DNA of 60,000 nucleotides from contig OU612067.1 of assembly GCA_914767715.1 (NCBI GenBank), positions 2,792,001 through 2,852,000 on the forward strand. Direction: 5' to 3'. The notes below the pieces were generated by a model that was not told the DNA's origin, did not search any database, and worked only from the letters and a program-made list of their open reading frames with translations. Made by a program: the position numbers and the translations under genes. Positions within the stretch are counted from its first letter, which is position 1. Every line of letters starts with the position of its first letter. This DNA is from Membranipora membranacea. Its lineage: Eukaryota; Bryozoa; Gymnolaemata; Cheilostomatida; Membraniporidae. Shown one piece after another: positions 38,401-50,400 of this stretch.

Positions 38401-41400
38401 AGTGTCACAATGTGTGTCAAAGCAGGTGCACTGCATGATATTGATTTTCTAATGAATTATAAATCAATATATCATTAGGCTAATCATCTTATTAAATATG
38501 GCTCAATGTAGCCTGTCTTGACAAGACATGCTATGCTCCTGTAATTACCGTGATCTCATAAGTTTTTAGGATTTAATTTTGAGCATAGCAAATTGGTAAA
38601 AGTAAGTCTCATGAAAAAAAATTTGGTCCATAATATTACTCCCCGCACAAGTAAATCCCTGTAGATAGACTACCAAGTGTCTACAATCAATGCCGGATCT
38701 GAATTACACTCCATCTTTAATGCTCCAACACCATTCCGTTCAAGTTAACAAACAACTGATTCGAGCTATTAGATAACTCGCAGGTGTGAGCCACACCTCA
38801 TCTAAAACTCTAGCCGACCGTCCGTTCTATTGCGTCGTAAATGGAGCCATACAAATCTTATCAATATGTCATTGTTATCAGTGTTCCGGTGAGCAAGTGG
38901 CCATGAAAATTGGTTGAAATGCGGAATTAAACAGCGGAGTCTGATTGGTCAGCTGCTGATGGGTGTATACATAAATAAGTACATTAGTACTGTTGTTTTG
39001 AGTTCAATTTCAACATTAAATTCAACTTAATCAAATACTGATAACAGATGAAGCTGCAGCCAGCGATTGGTTCTATTTTCATAGCCTCAGGCAACAGTTT
39101 AGGCTAACCTGGGGATTTCAAGTTCTTGCTATTACAATACATAAAGGCTGATAGTCGGAATGGACTGTACGCATATTGTCGTTTTGCGGAGAACGATCAT
39201 CTTGAATGGTTCGATAATAATACTCTGATGTTTTTTTTGGTCTCATGCCAAAGAGAAATCAAACCCAATACTAATAAATTCCCCATGATCAATAGCTCTT
39301 ATCAACTGAAGCAAATATTTGATTCAGTAAAATCGCTCGCTTATCTTAATCAATGAGTAATGCATGGTCCGTAACAAAAAACACAGCCAAGGGGGGTTGG
39401 GTCTTGATGTCATTAAAGAAAACATGATGCAACTATTTCTGCAGGGCCTTTCTTGTGGCACCCTGCGTAAGTGCATCCAGCATTCACAAGTAAATACAGC
39501 TAGCCAGAACACCATAGAACAATATCGAAGACCAGAACAAATAATAAAATTCTGGCTGATAGAACATTTAGAGTGTTTGCAAAGAAAGCTTCACTTATAA
39601 GCAACTAACAGATAGTAATTTTGAGACTCCAAGGTCAGTCTGTGTTCAGAGGGGAGATCCTTGCAAGCTTTATACAAAGATAAGACTTACATTGTGAAAG
39701 TACTTAGTTGAGATCGTTTGAGCTGCAGAACTGAATTTCATCAAGTATGGCGAAGTGACTTTGGGCACAGAGATTGTCGCATCTACCTGTCCAAAAGTGT
39801 TACTCCCGAAAGCGTATATCTCCCCCTAAACATAAATATACTCAGCATCATCAATAAAGACCTTCACTTCACCCAATTAACAATCAGGAAGTCATGAGGA
39901 AAACAGATTAATGGCAGCATCGACAAAAACAAGAAAATTTAATTCAATCTTCTAAATGCATTGCTTTAAAAAAACTACTTGATACCTAACACTGTCAGTT
40001 ATCTTCTATATTCATTATACCCTAGAGGGGTAAATTTAGTTGAGCTAGTCTGAGCGATGAACTCCCTCTCCCTCTGGTCTGAGGGGTGAATAAATGTGAG
40101 CTACCACTCAATTTTTGGCTTACGGAGGTCGGGGCCTACATAAACTGAAGAGGGTGAGCAAGTGCTCAAGGTAGCCTTAAATTTAGCTATTTAAAGCATC
40201 TGCAAAATGGCGAATGTTCCTCCTGCGAGTTATTAACTCTACTAGATTGTACGCTGACAGCTTGTTATACCTCTGATGTCAGTGCTAGAGAATGAGCGTG
40301 ACCGGCAGCTACTGATACTATAATCCTTGTCTGCAGGTCCTCCACTAGCCTAGGAGTGTCACAATTCTCCACATCACCATGTCCAAGCTGGCCGAACAGG
40401 CCCCAACCCCAGCTATACAACCTGTAATAATAATAATACACTATTAGTCTGCAGCACATGACTCAATGAATCAAAAACAGAGGGTGTGATCTCAAACCAC
40501 ATCCTGAAACATGGTCGTGGTCCAGTCCGGGTATTCTGTCAGTTTTGGAAAATGACACCATAATTGAGATTGTTTATCCTGAAAGGTGGGCGTCATAATT
40601 GGTAACGTTACATTTCAGAGTTATGGGAGCTCAGCAACATACAGAAGGACAAGCTCATCTGTCTCAACAGAACCATAGAACTTGTAAATTCTAGTAACAC
40701 CTTTGTTTATGTGCCATTTAGCAAGCAAGACATCTGAATTTTCAATATATTACAGGAATTTAAAAAATCAGGTTTGTCCAGTGGCAATCTCATTCTTGTG
40801 TATCCCAGGAAAACCCCAAGGTGTTGAGAGCCCGTACAAACAGTACTTCAGCCAATTACTCAGACAATACAGATGACAAGTCTTCTCACCTGCCATGCTT
40901 GTTGATGGCCAGTGTGTGGTACCTGCCACATGTAATGTTGACAATATGTGGCAGGTGTGACAGCTTAGTAAGCTCTGTATGTTCTGAGCAGGCACCTGCT
41001 CCTACCTGACCATACTGAGAGCTACCATATCCGTACAAGCTCTGTAAATATATCATATAACACTTTGAAAGCTACTGCGCTTTTTGGAAATCAAAGAGTA
41101 GATAACATTGCTAACAATGTTTCAATAGGAATAACACCAGAAAAAATCCCGCGACAAATTTAAAAGTCCAGAAGGAAATGTCCAACTACCACAAATTAAT
41201 AAAATGATCTCATTAGATCATGCTTAGATTTGAATTATCCTGATATAACCAATCCTATGAATCACAATCTATGTACGTAGCCTCCATATCATGGGGCGGT
41301 CATTAAATGTGAATTGAGATCTAAAGATTCATTATATCGATAGGGTATAGCTTGGAACCCTGGATAAAAATAAATAAATCTAATATCATCGCTGTCGCGG

Positions 41401-44400
41401 CTTTGTGTCAGTATAAGACACCCACCTTTTGACTCCGATATTATGACTCTAAAATATACTATCGAAGCTTGAACCATTCTGTAAAAAATAGAATCAAAAC
41501 AAGAAAAAAACAATCATATCTCTTATTACAAAATGATAAGTCTGGAGTAATTTTTTATTTAAAAATAGATACAAACCCCGTCAGCACAGAGCAGCATAAG
41601 ATGTTTGTCTCCACATGATACAGAGGTCACTTCTGTGATATTAATCTGGTTGGGCAGTGTCAGAGCAGTGGGCGTAGAGTTAGCTACTCTTTCTTCTATT
41701 GTCAGACTAAAATAAAAACATACTGATCATCAGTTACTGTCCAGGATAACATAACATAATATAACAACAAAAACATTAGCCAAGAAATGTCCACAGTGAG
41801 GCGGGCTCTCGCTCACTGATGGTATAATTCTTAAGTGATGCCTAAAAATGCAACCTTTGCCTTGTTCAGTTGTATGGCAAAAAAAAGTGACAAATGTAGT
41901 CGAATAGAGTCAGTTAAGACAGTCTAGCTTATAACATACTCATCCATTTTGGCTTTAGATCCCCATGTGAACAATCCGCTCCTCTGTAGAGAATAGACGG
42001 TAGTACCATTACAGCATATCACAGCCCTCCTCATGGATATCACATCGTGTCGCTGCTGATAAATAAGACAAGTAAACTAATTAATAACAGAGAATCTGAT
42101 GGAAAGCCTGAGGTGATCCTGATAACCCATGTCTGAGGGGCTTTCAACCAAAAACAGCCAAAATCTCTACTTGATTGCTCACTTAATGTATGAGCAGGAC
42201 CTACTGGGGTCTTGTTCCCAAATCGCTCCTTATTGATGGATCTATATACATTCTAAGTGAACGGTTTGCGAATGAACTTATCTAATTGAAAGATCAAATG
42301 AGCGATAATTTTGAGCAATGTGATAGTGATAGAGTACTTTAAAAAACTTCACTTATTCTTAATGAACCATGACCATAGACTTAATTATTAAGTCTATGAC
42401 CATGACTCAGTTTTTCAGTTTTATAACCCTATATTTCTGCCACCAAATCCCATCTAACTAAATGCAGTTATCAAATTTCCTCTTGTCAGATTTAGCATCA
42501 TTCCAAAAAATTAAAACTCACTCACAACCAATCCGTTTATTTCAATTTAATCATCAGCACTTAGTGAGGAATGAATAAATGTAAGAAAATCTAAAAATAT
42601 ATGGACCAAAGTTATAGCAGTACATGGCTTATGGTATAGCCAGCCCTCCTTCCTCCCTTCTCAAGAAATCAAACCCTATCCTATACCCATAACTTACAGC
42701 TTAGTCCTTCACTACGTAATTCTTTGTTCATTGATCATACATAAGCAAAATTAGATTGGCAGAAATGAATTTTATCAGTCTTGTAAACAAAAAGACGAGT
42801 GTGGATATTTTTGTGTTATTTGAAGGACCAAAATTTTCATATAAGACAATATGTCACATCAATAATTCTAGTCTAACGGCTTATACCATTCCTGGGGTGC
42901 TTGACTTATTAGCATTCCTTAGATAATAGCAATAAGAAAACAGAACTATAAAATGATACCAGTTTGTGAGGTGATTGTCTCTTCTCCAGGTCTGTGTTGA
43001 GCTTATCCAGGTTCTTCCTCAGTAAACAGGAGTGCTCAGATCGAGTAGATAACTCCAGTAAAAGTTTCACATAGAACAAGTATAGAGATGTAGTGTAGTC
43101 TGATAATGATGGCCTGTTAGAGTCCATGTCGTCTGATTCCTGTCAGCAAAGAAAAGAACCATTACAAGTTCATATCACCTCACACTGTGTGCAGATTGAC
43201 TCTAAGATACGGGTCTCTATGCGCTGTAACAACAGTGCCACTGAGTGGGCCAATCGCCCTGTTGACATTTTGCTGTTGGAAGCTAACTTTCTCTGTATGC
43301 GGGTGAGGATCAACTTTCAGTTTGGAAACTCAAGCAGGTTTGTATTAATTTCGTGACCAGACTGAAACGATAGGTAACACATACACATCGACCGGTTATA
43401 TTCACCATTGTCATCATAATAGCAATTTGGTACACTCGACTCGAAGGGGTTGAGAAAATAGTGTAAAACCGAATTCCAAATGAGAATTCATATATCACAC
43501 ATAAATGATCAACATACCTGCACAGCAGACGCGTACGATAGAGCAGCGGTGGATTCTAAACTCTTCTGATATTTAGCCATATTTCTACGAGTATGCACTG
43601 AGTAAGGGTGGTAATGCCGCACCAGCCTTCCCAGTGATTCTGTGCTGGTTAGGGAGACATTACCTATGTGTATATGTAGAGCTGATAACCTGATAGTGTC
43701 ACAGTACAGTAGATAGGTACTGAGATCAGCAGGTGATAGCAGGTATAATATCGCACCTACAATAATAATTAATAAATAAACAAATAATAATGATTAATGA
43801 TATCCACCTTTCATCAATGTGTTATTCTAGATATTTGCTGTATTAAAAGATTAAAGATTTGAAAGGAAGTTTACAGCAGCTGTGTATGTAGTGATGAATA
43901 AAGGGTTTTGCTGAGACACAGTCGGTTTTCTTTGATATGGAACAATGTCAACTAATGGAGACATTGTTTTGAGTGATTATGTCGATGATCGCAAACTTCT
44001 ATCAGTTGAGATACGTTTCGCATAATTTAGATAAGATTGCATTCAGTATCCACCAAAGAGGTTTGGAAGTAGGATTTTAGGTATGTAACATGCCTTAGGT
44101 AGACCTAATATTGAATTTATAGATGAGCGAGCTAACCTTCCATGACTGAATCTATCGCAGATGTAAATTCTTTCACATCAATAAATTCATGTAGCACATC
44201 TGAAGTAATCTTTTCTTGTTTGAATGCATGTTCCAAAGCTCCATGTAAGAATTTCCTAGCCTAGAAACAGAGACAGAGAGATATAGCTGCTAACTCATTG
44301 TGAAGCTTACTGGACATTTAAAACCACAAAGCAGGGAGAATTTTCCAAGCACAAAGTGACAATACGAGGTTGAAGTGTGATCAGTCAGCAGTCAGATGAG

Positions 44401-47400
44401 CCACACACAAATTGACTCAATGTTTGCCATATTATTTGTCTAAGTGGTAAGATTTTTTTGTGGCATAAAATAATTCCCTAAATTGTTTCTGACGCTAACA
44501 TATTCTTTGAATAAAAAGAGGACAACTTCCAAAAAGAAGAAAGTGAATGTGAATAGATTTTATGATCAGTATCATCATCACATAAATGATTACCACTTAC
44601 AATAGAGACTTGTATGAGGAGAGAAACAGCACCTTGTTCACATAATAATTTCATCGCTGTGTTCAAAGAGTAGTCTGTATTATAGAATAAAAACTCCCTG
44701 CAATTATAGTAACAACATATGAAGCGTGAAGAAATTTTAAAATGTTAGAAAAAAATAGCTTCTATTCTAGTCTGAACAACGCATCACACTCTAGTTAAAA
44801 AGATTATTGGAGTATGGATTAGGCTTAACAAGATAATCTATGTTAATTTAATCCTAATTTGATAGTACATTATAATTGCTCATCAACAGGGTGGGTTTAT
44901 GCTGCTCGGGCCGATCATGGGGAGGGGGTTGTACCAGAGAAGGCGTCAAAGCAGCGCTTCACTCATTGTTTCTAGTTGAAGACCTGTGTGGTATGCAGGT
45001 ATTCGTATACACAAAATGCTAGTTTGGTCTTGCGGAATAAGATCAAGTGTTTATTTATTACCTGAATTGACTTCTTGAGGACAGGTCACTTGTACCATAT
45101 ATATATGATTCTAACACCATATTACTGACATCACATCTGATGGTGTTAGAGAGATTGTGAGAGGACTGCTCACCACTCTCCAGTAGGAGATCATTACCCA
45201 TAGTTATCACTTTGTCATAGCGTGCGTGAGTGTGTAAAAGTTTTATCTGAGTCACTGCGTCGCACTGAAGTAGAATGCCATGGATTCATTGATATGGGGG
45301 GGGGGGGACTTATAGTCCATTGTTAAATCATACCGTTGTTGAAATATATACTAGAATAAAAAAGTATCGGTGGTTGTCATGTAAGCACAATATCCTGTTC
45401 TTATGCGATCGATATGTTTTCCGGAAATAATCCTTTAAATAATTATACAACAATATTGTAAACAGATCATGTTCTATTAGCATTCTAACAGTGTATATCC
45501 TACTCAGACACATAAGCCTGACTTACCTTTGAGTATGCTAAACAGTCTAGAGCTTTCTCAAGGTCATCTTTCTTTAGATGGTACTCAGCACTCTGCACAC
45601 ACAGATCGAGTATGTCGATGTGTGTAACTCGGGCTAGAGTCTCCAATGACTGTATATTAACTATAGCCTCAGTACTCCAGTTCAAGAACAACTGCTCAGG
45701 GGAGAGACTGTAAAGGATGTGAATGTTTGCGTTTAGCAATATGCATTAACAGAGACTATGATGTTAATGTACAGGCAGCCCGACCTGAATCAGCGAGATA
45801 ATGGGGAGAAAATAATTAAGAGAAATAATGAGATAGATACCTACTACTACATCACATGGATGTAATGATGTCTTGATATTTACAACATAGCCTAAAAATC
45901 CACATACTTAGGGACAATCTGCATAATTCTTCTGTCCGTGATCACAACACATCCGTCTAATATAGTATGAGATTTAGCTGAACATTCCATCTGTGCAGAC
46001 CTTCCCTTCATATCTGTGTACCTGCCACAAAATATTTCATATATCATATTTAAACATGAAACATTATCAACAAAACTTTAGCAACTAAAAGCATTAACTC
46101 AATTGAAATGCATTAATTGTCAGTTTTAAGATCGCGAGCATCTTGAAATTCCCTAATTCTTTGCACATAATGTATAGATTTACTTTCATTTACAGATGCC
46201 GCATTGTAAACGTTTCTTGTCAAAAGCAGAAATACAGTCCTAGAGATTAAAGGATTACAATATAATGAGAGGTTCTATCCTTGCGATAGGTTTTTGATTT
46301 TTTCCACCAGGACAACACAGGAGGGCAGTCATTAGTAGCAAAAACCACTCCGGTACTGGAAATCATTAATACAATATGAGTGATCAATGAGAGCCACTGC
46401 GCTGCAGTGCGTTACACCCTTGTTATTCTCTTACCATGTAGAAGGATACTTGATGGCGAATATACATTTTACTGGCTCATCATCTTCTAGTGCCTCTCTG
46501 TACAAAACATGTCCGCCCTGAAATCATAAGGAAATACATTATAATAAAGCTTTACAACCATCAATACACCAACTCATGCTCAGCCACTGGAAATGTTTTG
46601 CTAAATATGGATGGCAAACAAGGAGTTGTCAGCTGACACCAAAAAGTACAAGGAGAAGACAACTTACAACCAAATAAATGTTTTTAGAAAATGAAGCGTA
46701 TAAAATATGTGTAAGCGATCGAATATCACTGTAATACTACTTTGTGGCATCGCATTATTACACAAGGAGATATGTTTGATATTCCCACGTCATATTGTAT
46801 TTTCAGGAATTATTATGTCCTACATGAAATTATTGCCGTGTCAGCAAGGCATTCTGTAGCTTTGTTAATAAGAATCGCAGTGTATATCACAGTTCACTAT
46901 AAACAAACCTGATTATGTAGGGAGTCCTTCTCTGACAGGTGATTGGCTAGCACAAGGACATGCTGATTGGACGATGCTGAGAAGATGAGCCTATCAGTGT
47001 AGATGACTTGTTCTGACCAGAATGGTAACGAATATTCAAACAGTGGAAGGTGCTCAGCATTGCTATCATATATCTGTAATAAGTAAAAATAACCGATATT
47101 TCTTTTACAAAGTGTCTAGGTAATCGTTTCAGATGTTATCGGAATTCGGAAATATGAAAAGTCGAAAAATGATCAAAGTGGTCTGCCTAACACGAGAAGA
47201 AGGAATACAACACCCAGTTACAATTTGGACTTTTACTCGTTTCAGACTGAGCATGTGTCACCTGATCAATAGAACAAAAGGCATTATTATGATTACCTTC
47301 AGAGAGTTGTCTCTTTTATCTACAGCTGACAGAAGATGGCAGCCCTTAGCAGACTGGTATCTCAGTGACACAGCTATAGGAATATTAGTAAACCGACGAG

Positions 47401-50400
47401 GAGAAAACTCTGATTGAGTGTACGAGTATGTCCGACTATGAAGGATGGATTTTATGTAGGTCCTTCCTGTAATAAAACAGTGTAAAATGGTTGCTTTTTA
47501 GCAAAAAACAATGGGTGATTATGGGTAGTATTAGCCAGTATCACCTGGAGAAATCTGAGAAGACCGTAAGAAATCAATCTTTAATATTTGGAATGCCTTA
47601 GAATTGATGTATGAGTAATCTGAGCAGAATGCTGTTGTGAAGCAGTAATTGGAAATTATGATAACTAGCAGAATCTATTGCAGACTTTAATTTCTTACCT
47701 CCATAGAACATGTAGCCCAGATCGCTCATACTGGCTTCATTATGAGTCATATGTAGGTCTCGATCGTACACATCAAGTAACATCCTCCACTGTAGACTAG
47801 ACCGTCCTGATATCTGAAACACACAAAGGGACATATTATTGCGGGTTACCTCAGGGTGAGCACCAAGTTTTGATGGCAGGTCGGAGACTGCTTATGGTAC
47901 AAAGGCCCAGTTGTCTCTGAGCAGCAGTGGTATCCAACCCTAGGCCAAACGGTACAAGCATTTCAATAGGAGCTCAAACCTACTGAAGCAGCTCTCAAAA
48001 AAGAGCTAGATGACTCAATTGGGAGTGAAATAAACGAGGATAGGATCTTGATCAGTCACGAAACACATCACCAAATCTGACTTGGAAGTGTAATGTCAAC
48101 ATGTTATGTTCAATTTGCACAAAAAAACTTGGAGCCTAAAACTATGTGCTCTTTGTTAGAGTCTTTCCTTCATGATACCACTGTGAAAGGTATCAGAATC
48201 AAATGTCGCAAAATGGCTCACTAAATTCAAGCATGAAATTTAGAATGATGTAAAATGCACAGAAAGGAGCCACTCGGGAAAAGTATGCAAATATCAATGT
48301 TTCTTTTGCGCTAATAATAACAGCTTCAACACACAGTTCTGTTTCAAGAGCACACCTAGCCCATGAGGTGAGGGACAGATAGCACGATCTGTATAAAACA
48401 AGACATATTTTCAAACACTTACTAACAGATATGTGGTGTGCTGTCTGTCATCAGGTACTACCTCTAGTCTGATCAGGTGACCGCTGACTTGTGATCGATG
48501 TACACATTTCTTCTCCGCTATGTTTACAAACACCAGCTCTCCTTTCTGAAAATAAAACAAAAAATCCAAATAAAAACTTCTAACAAATAAGAATGTGCTG
48601 CTACAGATTTAAAAGTTGTGAACTGGCTTAATTGATTCAATACTAGCACTATTGCACTTTAGCTGTTATGGCTTACAAGAATGCAATATACACTCAAGAA
48701 AAATGAAAATAATAAAAATGCAAAATGTAATAATAATAATAATGTATATCAATACAATATTGTTTTAGCCTATTGTGTATATCATGAAGATATCAAATGA
48801 AGAAGAAATACTATTCAGCGTATTCTTACATCAGTGCCTATGATAGCGATATCTTTATTGAGTGCTGTTCTCCACCATACTGAGCATGTAACTACACCAG
48901 CCATCGAAGGCAACCTGATATCTTCTACTTTGTTCTGTCCTGTTGATGATTTCTAAAGTAAAGTATATGCAAGATGTGACAAATATATATAATCATGCAA
49001 TACTTGATCAGGCCAAGAATCATGCAGCTGATTTCTGTTCCTAACCAACTCGCTCCATACTCTTCCCAACCTGCTAAGCAGAGAGGTTAGTTTTAATACA
49101 TTTTATTGAGACAAACAAGATACATCTAAGGTAATAATGCCAGCGTAAGAGTCCTGGCATACTTTTGATCAGAGAGTTTATCATCTTATCATAGGTTTCC
49201 ATAAACAGCTTAACATATTAAACATTCATTTTCCATCACAACTTACCATGTATGAGGAGAAAGGTATAATGTTGATATAGCGGCTGGTGGCTGCTAACAG
49301 CATACATCCCAAGGTATCAAAACAAAGTGTACACAGATCCTTGTACCCTGTCCCTTTCCAATCGACATGCCTCGTTGTAGGAGATGTAGGATGACGGGCA
49401 TTTATAGACCACAACTGCAGCTTCCCTTAAATAAAAATATGGGTTTGAGCCAAATAGACATCCGTTTACATAATATGGATGGGGTGGTTACAGCAGTGAT
49501 AAGATAAGATGAGATGGCTTTTATTGGTATGTAAACTTTGTCAAAGACAAGTTACAATAGTGTTGAGATGTTTTGATGTTCATACAGTTCATACATTAAA
49601 TTTTGAATGCCCGTTGAAATAAAACTGTTTGAAAATCTCTCAGTTCTGGTCTTTGGCATATGATAGAGTGACCTGGGGGGTCTTTCAATTAGAAACAGCC
49701 AAAATCGCAATATTATCACTCACTCACTGAGTGAGCGATACCTGCTAGGGGTCTCGCTTTCAGATCGCTCAGTCACTTGATGGAACTATATACATTCTGA
49801 GTGAGCGATTTGGGAGCGATTTTCTCTAATTGAAACACCAAGTGAGTGATAATTTTGAGCGATGTGATAGTGATGTAATAGTGATAACCTGCTTTAGTAA
49901 AGGATCACTCTTTCTAATTGAAAGACCCCCCAGGCTGTCTCATAGCAGTGATGTAAAATATGGGCGTCGCAATTAATAAAATTACTACTCCAAGCCCATC
50001 CGAATCGGTATTTGGCGGCCAACAGTTGCCAAATCCGGTGGCCATCCGGACTTACACTTCGGATGGCCATTTAACGGACATATTTATAGCACAGCATCAT
50101 ACACAAATCCATTTTCTGAATCAGAGCTCCACTTTATCCATGTAAAATACTATAGGAAGATCAGGGAGTAGGATAAAAAAACACAGACTACTGGACTCTT
50201 GTACAAACACCAGAGGGTCTGTGATATACAAGACTACTGAACTAGAAGTCACCACCTCGAGTCCTCCCTCGACACTTTCGGTCACTTTACTGACTCAGTG
50301 AGTGACTGACTGCTACCTAACCTACCTACTACTTCATACTTACCATTCGTTAAATATGCTGCAATATAGAGGTTCTCAGAGTCATTCTGACAGGCTGTAA

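Noticed and set aside
39126-39600. Frames of 63-78 aa in an RCC1-block intron
   Set aside because: No motif and no in-phase splice sites; likely chance.
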